Assembly: GCA_004194705.1 (NCBI GenBank)
Contig: SADC01001152.1
Location: 62,001-126,000, forward strand
Direction: 5' to 3'
Origin: Ditylenchus dipsaci
Taxonomy: Eukaryota; Nematoda; Chromadorea; Rhabditida; Anguinidae
Length of the DNA stretch: 64,000 nt
The translations under genes were made by a program, and so were the position numbers. Positions 21,932 to 33,349 of the stretch are shown here, in pieces. The notes beneath the pieces were generated by a model, which saw only the letters and a program-made list of their open reading frames with translations, searched no databases and was not told the DNA's origin. Each line of letters begins with the position of its first letter. Position 1 is the stretch's first letter.

Positions 21932-22748
21932 TTTCGGATTAGGATATTTGGGTGAATAGGTGAAATAAAGTACTGCGTCTATACTTTTGCAACAGCACAT
22001 TTTCGAAAATTGATTCATGCTCATTCAACAATCAAACTGGGTGCATATTTTTTTGGACGAAGAAAATAATGGAAATAAAAAATCCAAGGGTTCTTTGAAA
22101 AAATCGCTAAAACCGCCAAAAAGTGGGGTGCGTCTATAATTTTACAACAGACTGTATAACATGTCAAAGAAAATACTGTAATTTATTCCACAGCAGTGTA
22201 TGTGTATCGGGTATTTATCCGGAAAGTACGGCAGTGACTGCGCACTTTTTTGGTCAAGTTAGTATTATGGTGAAGTGTAAATTGGCTAAGTGTCCTGAAT
22301 ATGAATCATCCGATTGTCAAAACGTATTATAAACGAAATCAGCGATTGGCGAACTATCTTAATTGGCGTAATATCCTCTTTTCGAAGTATCTGATTATTC
22401 AAATAGGTGATTTTTGAATTATCTAATTGTCAAAGCTATGTAAAGCCAAAAAAATAAGGCAAAATTAACTAAAAACCACAGGGGGAACCAAGGCAGTCGA
22501 AAAATTTTATTTTTCGAAAAATGGCCTTCCCACACTTTTTTTCGCCGTTTCCATGGTTTTTAGGACCTCTGAAATACTTAGACCTCAAAAAACTCATTTT
22601 TGGCTCTGGCTAAATAGTGTACTCCTGCCGAAATTTTCGAGATTCTTCAAATTTGAATTTGTCGCAATCTATCGCTGGTCGCAGTTTTATGTGTCTTCTG
22701 GTTTTATGATGGTTGAGCATATATTTACTAGAATAGAGTAAACAAACA

Positions 22749-25700
22749 TTAATATATTCTTATGATCTCCTCAATCGGTTTTCTTCTAATATTAGGCACG
22801 TGAGCATCTTCGGCTGGATGGCCAACTGGAAGCAACAATACCACCTAAAAATATTTAAATGATTTGACGTAAAAATGGATCTTTTTCAACAAAATCCACC
22901 TTTTCATTGACAGGTCTTTGCAATAATTCCCTTATCTGACCACCTGCATTCAACGGAGTAGTGGTCACAGTCACTAGTCCAGCGTTTTGAATAGCTGCCA
23001 GCAAAAATCCGACCGCAATGCACACACTCATTTCGTTGTAATAGGTGGGCTGGCGAGTGCCGTCTTCCAGCAGCTGATATGCCTTTATTGACAAAAAAGT
23101 AAATTTGTCTCAAAAAATTTCGTAAATTTTGGCAATTTTAACAAAAGCAACTTTATGCGTATATTTTTAGATGAATTAAAGGGGCATGCTCGCGCCCGAT
23201 GCAATAATTCTTGCATTTCAAATTCGCGGGTACCAGGCACGCCAGAGATTTGAATTTCAAAATCGTTTTTGAAATCATTTTTAATGTTTTGTTCTAGCGT
23301 GCGGATATTTTCGCTTGCCTTTTTCATGCTCATGCGAATTGTCCTATTGACTGTAATGGCTAGAGTCATTAGAGTCTAAAGGTGTTAGTGTCTTTTCTGT
23401 GTTATTATGTTGACAATGATTGGATACTTACGCATTTTCAGACTCTGCTCGGATAACTAACAATGGGCCGTCTCGCATTAGATAAGTTTTCACCCTTTTT
23501 TTGGCCGTCCATTGCTTGTTTTCTCTTGTGTATTTTAGGTGCCTGCTAATGAATTCCGCACGATCAAGCTATGAAACGATGCAAACCCTATGCGCTGAAG
23601 ACTTTGAAGAAGTACCTATGTGAGCCTAGGTGTGTTTTTCTGCTGTTGTTCTGTGTACAATTGGTAATACTCACTGCCTTTTAGCCTTTACTTGGAAGAC
23701 TGAGTACTCGAGGTCTTTTATTAGATTAGTTTATCTTATATTTTTGGCCGTCCATTGCTTTTCTTCTTTTTTGATTTTTAGGTGCCTTCAATGGATGAAC
23801 AAGAAGAAAGACAAGCAATCAAATGAGTTTCTATAGCTATTTTTTTGCTCTGTACCTGTAAATTCCGATGAAATAAAATTATCTTCATTTTTAGTTCCTT
23901 GTGATTATTGTAAGTCAACCTTGGTAAAGCAGATTGATTTTCTTCTAATACTTTCCTAGTAGTGTCGGGGTAAGAGACAAGAGCGAGAGACCGAGGAAAG
24001 AAATGTGAATGTGAGGCGACTGAGAAACCGAGACCGAGAAGGAGGTCAAACCCGAGAACTAGAAACCGTGATTCTCGGTATTTTTTCGCTCGGCCTCAAC
24101 ACTATTATCTGGCATGCTAAATCAGATTTATTCACAGTGCTGGTTTACTGGGAGTGCCGCATATCAGAGTGTCAGTTTGTCAGCCAAACAAATCAGGCTC
24201 CTTCAGAGTGCCAGTTTATCGAGGGTTGACTTTAACCAGGGATGATATATGTACTTTTTAAAAAGATTTGTACTTTTTTTGGGACTCCAAATCTTTTCTT
24301 TTCTCAATGTACTTTTTAAAAAGATTTGTACTTTTTTTGGAGAAATGTACTTTTTTGTACTTTTTTTTTCGAATAGGCGCCGAAAATGTAAGAAAACATT
24401 CGAATTTTTAAAAAATTTCGCCTGCTGCACAGTTTTTAATTCGAATTTTGCTGAGCCTAAAACGCTTTTAGGTCCTGCCTGATTCTTTTCCCACTTTTCG
24501 GAGTTGGCGAGATATTTCTCTGAGAACTGCAGGCTGAATCCTGCGTATTGCTGTCTCCAGCTGCCTTATGATTTTCTACTTTGATATCAATAGTTCGAGA
24601 AGTGTGATCAACTAAATTTTTAAATAGAAAAAGACGCAAATCTAAATATTAGGTTGCTCGGAAAGTTCGCGGAATTTCGTAACGGTCCCCCGTTGTGTTT
24701 TTAGTGTTTTGGTTTTCAATTTTTTTTGCAACGTTGTTGCTTTAAAACCGTTTTGATTTGATCGATTTCATATGGATGAAAATCTTATTCGACATAAAAA
24801 AACAACAAAAAGAAACGGTTTAAATGCAACAGAATTGCAAGAAAACTCGAAAACCAAAACGCTAAAAACACAATAGGGATCATTACAAAATTCCGCGAAC
24901 TTTCCGAACAACCTAATATTAGGGCGTGTCGAAAAATCCGTACTGATTCAATTACAAGCAACATTTGTGGCACTACGTTTTTTTTGGATTTTCATCAATT
25001 TATCAAAAGATTACCACTCATTTTGCAGCTCAAAATCTTGGCTACAAAATGAGTGGTAAACTTTAAAAAATTTATGAAAAATCTAAGGTAAAAACACAAT
25101 ACCACAAACATCGCTTGTGAAAAAAACGGCCCGAACTTTTGACACGACCTTATGGTGCGGAAAAAATACAAAATACCAAAAATCATACAAAAATTTTGTA
25201 TGAGTTAATTTAGATTTCATATGTCTATAGTAACAGAAATATGATTGAATTGTTTTATTTGTTTGAAAAGTGTTATGTGTTTCATTGGTGTAGAAATAAA
25301 AAGTTTGAAGGCGCTTTTATTGAGTTTCGGGAATTGTACTTTTTTTTGGCCCAAAATCTTTTTTTTTTTGGAAAATGTACTTTTTTTCAAAATTTTGAGA
25401 TATCATCCCTGACTTTAACCTCTTTTTGTAATTCGGTTTCTACCTCTCATTTTATAAAATTCGCTTCACATGTAATTGTATTGCAACTATATTTTTTACA
25501 AGAGAAATAACAATGTTTTATTGGTGCTATAGCGCCGAAATAGGGTCTTTATTATAATCTGTTTCGTTTCTCAAAAGAAAATAGTTTATGATAGCGGCAT
25601 GGACGTAGCCAGAAGGGGGGGGCACAACCCCCTCCCCGTCAGATTTTTTTCGATTTTCTGGCTACGCCCATGGATAGTTGTCTGAGGACTACAGTCGACT

Positions 25701-28700
25701 CTCGATAAACCATCAACCCCAATATAAAGTTACTCTAAAAAGTGTGGGCGCTGCAGTTATTGCTCTTATAGCATTCATGGTAATATATATTACCTTTTTA
25801 TTTTAAAATATTCCAATTCGAACTTGAGGGTATCGAACGATGCATTAATCATCTTTAACAATTTAGAGTCATTGTTGGTTTAATAGTCAGCAGACACACA
25901 ACTTCAGTTGTACAATCGACTTCCTCTTTAACGGACTGATGGGAACCTATCCAGGTGTGCGTTATACAGGTGGTTCGTTATAACTGGGGTCTGTTGCATA
26001 GAAATTGAGCTTAGGCAAATCCAACCACAGAAAAACCTGTTATAGAGAGTGTTCAATATAACGAGTTTACATGATAGAGGGATCCGACTGTACTTATAAT
26101 AAATAGGAGACAGCCACTAAGCATTTCCTTGACGCGTGGCCCATGATGGGAATGTTATACCATCAGTAATGCAATGGGTAACTTATGAAAAAGCCACTAA
26201 CTTTGTTCCGATCACCAGAAAAAAAAACAAGACGGATAAAGCGTAACCAAATGCTTTAAAATTTTATTGATGTTAAAACACAGTCAATGCAGAAAATAAA
26301 CATATCATGATTCTGAGCATAAAGAATTCCGACTTCGGTGGCTTCCATCCTTCTTGTTCATCCATTGAAGGCACCTAAAAATCAAAAAAGAAGAAAAGCA
26401 ATGGACGGCCAAAAATATAAGATAAACTTATCTAATAAAAGACCTCGAGTACTCAGTCTTCCAAGTAAAGGCTAAAAGGCAGTGAGTATTACCAATTGTA
26501 CACAGAACAACAGCAGAAAAACACACCTAGGCTCACATAGGTACTTCTTCAAAGTCTTCAGCGCATAGGGTTTGCATCGTTTCATAGCTTGATCGTGCGG
26601 AATTCATTAGCAGGCACCTAAAATACACAAGAGAAAACAAGCAATGGACGGCCAAAAAAAGGGTGAAAACTTATCTAATGCGAGACAGCCCATTGTTAGT
26701 TATCCGAGCAGAGTCTGAAAATGCGTAAGTATCCAATCATTGTCAACATAATAAACACAGAAAAGACACTAACACCTTTAGACTCTAATGACTCTAGCCA
26801 TTACAGTCAATAGGACAATTCACATGAGCATGAAAAAGGCAAGCGAAAATATCCGCACGCTAGAACAAAACATTAAAAATGATTTCAAAAACGATTTTGA
26901 AATTCAAATCTCTGGCGTGCCTGGTACCCGCGAATTTGAAATGCAAGAATTATTGCATCGGGCGCGAGCATGCCCCTTTAATGAATTTACACCAGTGACA
27001 ATGAGAATTGTAATTTTGCAATTACTGATTCACACCCATTTGCCGATTCCCAACCGTAACCATGCATAAACCAAATTTTTACAGCAAAATATTTCGCCTT
27101 GCCAAACAAAACTCGAAATAATTAGTCAGAAATTGGCGCTACTTGAATATACCTCCCTCCCTCAATCAACTTTTTTTAAAAGTGTTTTCAGAAAGTTCCT
27201 ATATCGACCTCAAGTGGCCTCAGGAGTTCAGAAAAGGCATTATTTTTGAGTTCTAGTCAATAAAAAAATGAGTTTTGAGACCACCTAAAAGTACCCTTTT
27301 GACAATTTTTAAAGGACCATGGTTTTTGCGCGCAGCGGCATGACAATAATTTGAATTGGCGGGGGACACTTCTCTTTGGTCTCTCACTGTACTCTTTGGA
27401 TTCGTTCGAAATAACTGCAAAGAGTACAGTGAGAGACCAAATAGAAGTGTCCCCCGGCCGCGCGTTTATATCCTCTAGGGGGGTTATATCCAAGTAGGGT
27501 CCAGAAATTCATTTTAATTTATTTTCGGTTGACTAGAAAATAAATTAGTAAAAAAAATTGTCCAAGTGCGCCAAAAAAATTGATAGACCCCTTTTTACTA
27601 GAGATGGGAACAAACAATATATTGGTATTGGGATATTGGGTATTGGGTCAAATAAAGGCGTTAATATTGGTATTGGGATATTGGTTGGCGTCTTTCGAAA
27701 ATATCGGTATTGGTATTGGGTTTGACAAAGATATTGGGTGCTAAATAATGAAAATTTTCCAGTAGAAATTTTAAATTTTCACTCATATTTCTTGATTTTT
27801 TTGGCCTAAGGGATGATATTAAACACATTTTATTTATTATTTTTCATTGATTTACTTAAATTGCCTTATTTTTTAAAAAAACTTAACGAAAAGACTTTTC
27901 TATACCCGAAATTTTTCGGTGATTATAAAAACTAATGTTCGAAGTTCTGACTCAGAAGTGGTTTTTTTTGACAAAATCAAGTTTTCTTTTCCATAATTCT
28001 GCAACACCATAACGAGATTTATTTCAAATCATTTCTCCCACATTCGACAGCTGGTGCAATGACATTAATTTTCGTCCAAAAATCAGTTCGTCCAACGTTA
28101 ATTAGTCCGAATTCAGATCGTCCGCAATTTAATTTGTACACACTTGAGTTTTAAAATTGCTCGATTATTCGATTTCCGAGCACATTTTGATTTTGTGGCC
28201 CTAATAAAAACCGAAATGGATCAATTTTCGTTTATTTAGCCCGAAAATTCAGTTCCAGTGTGTTACTAAATCGAGATTAGACTAAATTAGTATTTTTTTT
28301 AATGTTTTGGTGAACAAACAGACTTTTGAAAAAATATTGGTATTGGCCAATATATTGGGGTCCACAACTTTGAAATGTTGGTATTGGGTCTAGAGAGGGC
28401 CAAAAAGTATTGGTATTGGGCAAAGGCAAATGCCCATCTCTACTTTTTACGGTTGGCTAAATAGTCGGCCATTTTGTAATCGACCATATAGCCGGCTCCA
28501 TGCCCGTGCTATATAGCCGGCTTTTTATCTAAAGCCCGGCCATTTTTACAGTCATTACTATTATAAATTTTAACAATTGGAAATATTTTCCATGATTCGG
28601 CATTTTTCGGAAAGATTTTGCAATTCTAATATTAATGTTATTGATCCAACTTTGAATTACATGTTTCATAACAACGACCAAGTAGGGCGCTTCAGTCAAG

Positions 28701-30657
28701 TAGGGTTTGTTCCAGTTGACATTCAGGTCGACCACATCCAAAACCCATTTGGCACCCATTCTGCGGGCATAGTTCAGTTGCTCTTCAGCCTCCACTATTT
28801 CCCTGATGCGAGTCTTGATGGCCTCATTGGCTACTAAGCAAAAGGTCCATGGCTGGAGATTGGCTCCGCTAGGGGAGCTTCCAGCAGTTTTGATCAGGTT
28901 TTGCATAAGTTTTAGGGATACTGGTCTGGTAGGACTGAATTTGCGCACACTCCTTCTCACCTTCATCTGCTCGTAGAAGAGTTGGGAGCGACGTTGCATG
29001 TCGCCATCTGACAGATTCAGCGGTTTATAGGGCACCTCCTTGGATGAAGAGCTTTGCTGCTGGGTGTGGAAGTCGTCATGCTCATCGACCAGGTCCAGAG
29101 AATCTCCGGCCTCAAAATGGAATGTGAAGCTATATTGACGAAAAAATGTAACAGATTTAAAATAGATTAAATAAAATTTCAGCGGGGAACTATGAATGTG
29201 AAAACTGCAAAATCTCCACATCTACGTGGAGATGTACCTTTTTCTGCTAAAAACATAATTGCTGTTGACGACAACAGAAATTTTACGTTTTTGGTTAAAA
29301 CCAGATTTAACACATTGTTGAAAAAAAAATATTTTGCCTTGGTTTCCTGTTATTTTTGGGACGCTCGGCAAAAAAAGTCAAATGACTGAATTAGCGATAT
29401 ACAGCTCGGCGCAAAAAACCCGGCCATTTAAAAACTTTTTGCCTAGTTAGCCCTTGCCCATCGATTTCCCAAGGAAAATCAGCTCTATCCTATATAGGGT
29501 AATGGGTTTTTGAACGTGGTCCCCCCCCTTATTGTTTTTTCAAAAAAAATTTAAGTTTTGAACAGGGCTCCGAATCGTCCTTTTCAAACAGATTTGTCCA
29601 AATCTTATTTTATTTTCGAAAATTTAGTCAAAATCTTTTTTTTCGCTTCAAAATGGCAACAAGCACTGATAAAATGACCCCTTTACTTCGAAAATAGTTA
29701 AAATGTCCTTTTTTCACCCAAATGTCCTTTCTTGGATTTTTCATTCGGAGCCCTGTTTATAAATCATTTTCAGTGAAAAAATGGGTACAAAAATTTCCAA
29801 AATGTTATTTCGCCTTGTTTCCTCAAGCTTTTGAGACATTTATAAGAACAAAAAAATCCGAAAAATGACTTTGGGGGGCCAAGGGAAAAAATTTCTTTAA
29901 AATTTTTGCACCGATTTTTTTTTGCTGAAAATGGTTTATAAGTGCAAATAAATAGTTTTTGAGACTAATGGACTGAATTTTTTTTTAAAACACCAGGGGG
30001 GACCAAGCTCAAAATCCTGTACTCACATAGTAGAGATAACTGTAAACGGCATTTGGTATTTTCGGCCCACTTTTTGCATGCAAAATTCATCTAGTGTGCC
30101 GTACTTTGTGGGTCAAACATTCAGAAAGTTTTGTACAAACCAAGCTTGACCTGAAAATTAAATAGTTCTAAATGCCTTTTTCTCAAAGCGCAAAATATAC
30201 TCAAAAGTCTTACATTAAATTGAGAAAAAATAAAACAAAAGTAATAAGTGCGGGAATCCCACGGCAATTTTGATAGTAATCGAGCGGTAAACGGGACCAG
30301 TTTCCTAGTTGGACTCCCTTTCCGCCACTATCACTACTTGGAAGGCAATCTGTTTCTGGTTTTATTGTATGAAAAGCTTGCCTGTCTGTCTACAAATTCT
30401 CTTCTCCTAGTCTTGTCAGAAGTGGAGTTATAGTTAGTATCGCTTTGGAATGATTGTCTAGCAGAGCTGGAATTGTTTGTGGAAGAGTCTGTTCGTTGAC
30501 GCCGTTTGTTGAGGTTGAACATGGTGTGAAATTGGTAATAGACGAACACAACCACCAAAACAGCCGCCAGAGTGTTTAAATGCCACAGTTCAGTGGAATG
30601 GAATAGATGGCGGAGCATGCCTGAGGGAGAGGAACTACTTGCTTCTTTAACTTCCAT
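22749..30657 (-). CDS. IYD: Iodotyrosine deiodinase (nitroreductase family, membrane anchored)
   Basis: FMN enzyme that reductively removes halide from halotyrosines; C. elegans SUP-18 is a relative. Exons on the minus strand: N-terminal exon from ATG 30657 with one membrane segment ([17 protein letters not shown]) and a Ser/Asn-rich linker, its 3' end not fixed; 29129-28661; 23082-22900; 22844-22749. The catalytic core is complete: VRRSVRKF (FMN phosphate), [11 protein letters not shown], the substrate lid with Glu, Tyr and Lys in [13 protein letters not shown] and NWNKPYL, then [25 protein letters not shown] and LLLPVGHP. The last intron is 55 nt. The core exons have no frame break. The exon 2/3 intron is 5.6 kb and holds the inverted repeat and hAT-type element listed separately. 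It ends [13 protein letters not shown]. Confidence 0.9.
23175..23806 (-). repeat. Left arm of 632-bp inverted repeat in the IYD intron
   Basis: This arm is a near-identical reverse complement of 26350-26982. On the minus strand it carries a short open frame starting [12 protein letters not shown] and containing [20 protein letters not shown]. On the plus strand it has a splice-like pair of segments after TTTTAG acceptors (GTGCCTGCTAATGAATTCC and GTGCCTTCAATGGATGAAC). The arms diverge sharply at both borders. I do not recognise the encoded peptides. Confidence 0.8.
24649..24916. mobile_element. Mariner-type MITE (TTAGGTTGCTCGGAAAG ends)
   Basis: Terminal inverted repeats TTAGGTTGCTCGGAAAGTTC and GAACTTTCCGAACAACCTAA include the CGCGGAATTT block, with flanking TA. 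The interior is also partly palindromic (AACCGTTTTGATT region). Non-coding. Confidence 0.85.
24919..25150. mobile_element. Second mariner-type MITE, directly abutting the first
   Basis: The ends TTAGGGCGTGTCGAAAAAT and TTTTGACACGACCT are bounded by TA. The left TA is the right flank of the preceding MITE, so the two share one target dinucleotide. The central arms around AAAATGAGTGGTAA are mirrored. Confidence 0.75.
25700..26095. repeat. Diverged CAGTC-type MITE remnant(s)
   Basis: The words ACAGTCGACTCTCGATAAAC near 25692 and GGGATCCGACTGTACTT near 26081, with GTTATAACTGGGG-type words between, resemble an old member of the CAGTCAAACCTCG family. The pairing is too decayed to set boundaries. 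Confidence 0.4.
26350..26982 (+). repeat. Right arm of the inverted repeat in the IYD intron
   Basis: Reverse complement of 23175-23806 with few differences. The open frame [12 protein letters not shown]...[10 protein letters not shown] is on the plus strand here and continues past the arm to 27069 in unrelated sequence. The arm-to-arm spacer is about 2.5 kb. Confidence 0.8.
27599..28442. mobile_element. hAT-type element with TATTGGTATTGGG array
   Basis: The ends TAGAGATGGG and CCCATCTCTA carry exact 8-bp duplications CTTTTTAC (27591-27598, 28443-28450). Words of TATTGGTATTGGGATATTGG fill both subterminal zones. The interior is AT-rich and non-coding. It lies in the IYD intron, close to exon 2. 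Confidence 0.9.
29563..29755. mobile_element. MITE with GTCCTTTT array, relative of 1783-1986
   Basis: The ends CAGGGCTCCGAAT and ATTCGGAGCCCTG are inverted repeats. The core TTCAAAATGGCAACAAGCAC is the same as in the 1783-1986 element, and the layout is parallel, but the word GTAC is replaced by GTCC in each of the four matching positions. No clean target duplication was found. Confidence 0.75.
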
Positions 30658-31155
30658 GCTAGACGGCTACACGACAATAATCAAGACTGAATATGATTTG
30701 GCTTTTAGAAAAAGGTGAGGAGTTCGTGTGGAAGCCCGAAAAATCCACCCTAGCTCCAGGTCCGAGCTTGAGCTAGATATTGACCATTGGCTGGGAACTT
30801 CACAGGAGTATTAGCAGCAAAAAATATATTTGGAATTAAAAGTTCTGTAGCTCAATGGTGGAGCAGCGGAAGGTGGTGACACTTTGGAATTTTCAAATCA
30901 CACTACTGCAAAAATTTATTCTTGAAACTTGTTAAGTTAGGGTATCTCTGCTACAAAAGAATGATTTTAGTACAGTAACTAACTCACTGTGTGGACAATC
31001 ACAGAATATCAGAAAGACGTTTGATCCTCAGAAAGATACACTGGCCTAGTTTGCGGCTGAGCAAACAAGTTGAGTGCACATGAGGGGAACCCGATAAATT
31101 CTGCAGGCAGGAGTAAGATGCGGCAAATCACATTTCGTCAAATTACAGTGACGGC

Positions 31156-31560
31156 CATAGTGGTGCCGCCGTCCTTCGCCGTCCTAATTTTTTTCATCGC
31201 CGTCCTGCATTTTCATCAAATTTTTTATAATGGAACGATTTTTTATTATTACATCATATAGCCAGTTTTTTCTGCCTTACTTTTGGGTGACCGTCCAGGT
31301 TTTTTTACTTTAGTTCAAAAAAATGAGGCCGTCCTAATTTCTCCAATTTTTTTGAAAATTTTCATGTAAAATCAGGACGGCCTCATTTTTTTGAACTAAA
31401 AGTAAAAGAAAACTTGGCGGTCACCCAAAAATAAGGTAGAAAATATAAAACTGGCTATATGATGTAAAATAAAAAAAGCGCTCCGTTATAAAAGATTTGA
31501 TCAAAAATGCAGGACGGCGATGAAAAAATTAGGACGGCGAATGACGGCGGCACCACTATG
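31156..31560. mobile_element. hAT-type foldback element, CATAGTGGTGCC ends, GCCGTCC words
   Basis: Arms of about 190 bp are complementary, beginning CATAGTGGTGCCGCCGTCC. The flanking octamers GTGACGGC and GTGACCAC match at five of eight positions. End sequence and word are shared with the larger element at 49007-50204. It lies upstream of the IYD start. Confidence 0.7.
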
Positions 31561-31586
31561 GTGACCACTTTTCGATTAGTTCTAAA

Positions 31587-31697
31587 TAGGGTTGTACAAT
31601 GGGAATATTCCCGGTTTCCCGGTATTTTCCCCTATATTGGGAATATTCCCGGGAATATTCCCGGGTTTTCTATATTTTCGGAATTTCTACAACTCTA
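31587..31697. mobile_element. 111-bp hAT-type MITE of GGGAATATTCCC words
   Basis: The ends TAGGGTTGTA and TACAACTCTA carry exact 8-bp duplications GTTCTAAA (31579-31586, 31698-31705). The inside is a set of perfect palindromes GGGAATATTCCC and CCCGGGAATATTCCCGGG. Confidence 0.9.
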
Positions 31698-31943
31698 GTT
31701 CTAAACCAAAACTATGAGCGTTCTTCCCCGTTATTGTCCATCTAGCTGTGCTAGACTAGTACTTAGGAAATTTTTTCAAAGTTTGCTACAGTTTCGCTAT
31801 ATCGAACACAGTTGGTCATTGCGACAATTATCGCAATATGTTTTTGCCGCAATGTGATTAGCCGCATCTTACTGCTGCCCAATTCTGATTCCAAACATTA
31901 AAAATTATTTGTTAACATTATTAGAATTTACTGGGGCGAAACT

Positions 31944-32706
31944 TTTTTGTCACAGATTTAGCTAAAGCCACAGGGGACCAAGCACTTTCGAAACTGGTCA
32001 AAGTTTTTTTTCTCTCATAACGGCCTGAAATTTTTCCTGTGACGTTTCTACCATTTTTAAGCATTTTCGCCAACAAAAAATTTAAAAAAATTTTTGCCTT
32101 TGTTGACAAGGTGGCCCAAAATTTTTGGGAAACTGAAATTTAACCTTGGTCCCGAAAGGCGAAAATTTGGGCAGCCGACGATTGCGCCATTTCAAATTGC
32201 GCCAGTTCAGATTGCGCCACATTCAAATTGCGCCAATGCAAATTGCGCCACTGCAAATTGCGCCAAAATCGAATTGCGCCACTGCAAATTGCGCCATTAC
32301 AACCCTGCCAATTTCTGGTCATTTTACTGAAATTGATCATTGAAGACATGAAAACAGTCACCCTAATACTAGAAGGGAACAAAATCCGTTGAGATCAGAT
32401 TAAAAAAATACATTTGCTTAACTTTAATTAGAGTATATAGTGGCGCAATTTGATTTTGGCGCAATTTGCAGTGGCGCAATCTGCATTGGCGCAATTTGAA
32501 TGTGGCGCAATCTGAATTGGCGCAATTTGAAATGGCGCAATCGTCGGCTGCCCGAAAATTTTGTGGAAAAATAGTTTTTTTGCAAAAATGCTTAAAACAT
32601 GGTAGAAACGTCACAGAAAAAAAATCAGGCTGTTATGAGAAAAAAATTTGACTAATTTTGAAAGTGCTTCGTCCCCTCTGTGGTTTTAGCTAAATCTGTG
32701 ACAAAA
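31944..32706. repeat. Foldback element with AAATTGCGCCA array
   Basis: The outer arms (TTTTTTGTCACAGATTTAGC and its complement) enclose ACCAAGCACTTTCGAAA blocks, then two opposed arrays of CAAATTGCGCCANNN words (32180-32310 forward, 32440-32545 reverse). It holds two copies of the CACAGGGGACCAAGC motif. No target duplication was established. Confidence 0.75.
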
Positions 32707-33114
32707 ATGAGGTGATCTGTGACAAAAATAAAAGTGAATCTGTGAAAAAAAAGTGTTGCCCAATTTTCTGCCAAATCAAATCTGCAGCCGAAAATATTAA
32801 AATCTACTGCCAAAATTAAGTTACTGCTGCATATATGATTTTCCAAAAATAAAAAAATTATTGGCAGCACATTCCAAATTTTTAGAAGAAAAATCAAATA
32901 CCACTTGAAACTTGTTGTGCTATCAATTCTCTCTAGAATTATTTTTCGTCGACTTTACACTTAACATTTGGTCCCAAGCACTTATCCTTGCACTTTTTTA
33001 GGCACACAATTTGTAAAATAAAACATCACTACCAAAGACCCTGTCTAATTGGGCACCCTTTATTCCCGAATTACACACAGTTGTCCACTTTGACTGTGGT
33101 ACACTTTTTGAGCA

Positions 33115-33347
33115 CCGTATTTCCTTTAATAAGGGAGCCGGCCACCTTATTTTTTAGATGCCTAAAAATCTGAAATATTTGAGGTCGATCTCGATATTTT
33201 TGGGTGAAAATGTAAAATTGAAAAAGCAGGATGGGTAGAGTTCCCGGGAGTTAAGAAAACGTGAAAAACAGCAGTGCAAAATATTCATTCTGGGCTGAGA
33301 TGTAGGTCCTCAAAGTCGAAGGGTCCGCTTTATTACAAGAAATATGG
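33115..33347. mobile_element. Diverged TACCGTAT-family MITE
   Basis: The ends CCGTATTTCCTTTAATAA and TTATTACAAGAAATATGG are imperfect inverted repeats. The core includes GCTGAGATGTAGGTCCTCAA and ATGGGTAGAGTTCCCGGGAG, which match the family core. Confidence 0.65.
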
Positions 33348-33349
33348 TA

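Larger units (their letters stand above)
19060..22690 (+). mobile_element. Mutator-like element (MULE) with long terminal inverted repeats
   Basis: The left arm at about 19060-19390 and 19725-19860 is mirrored at about 22290-22690. Matching blocks include the pair around TGTGGGAAGGCCATTTTTCG / GAAAAATGGCCTTCCCACAC and the pair around AATCGCTGATTTCGTTTATA / TATAAACGAAATCAGCGATT. The left arm has about 330 extra bases (19392-19724) containing GAGATGCGCGCACAGAC, so something inserted into it. The transposase lies between the arms. Outer ends and target duplication (9-11 bp is usual for MULEs) could not be fixed by eye. Confidence 0.75.
24237..25411. mobile_element. hAT-type element with GTACTTTTT array, two nested MITEs
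   Basis: The ends CAGGGATGATAT and ATATCATCCCTG carry exact 8-bp duplications ACTTTAAC (24229-24236, 25412-25419). GTACTTTTTAAAAAGATTTG and variants stand in several copies near both ends, as in the element at 1783-1986. Two mariner-type MITEs (24649-24916, 24919-25150) are inserted in it. Confidence 0.9.
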
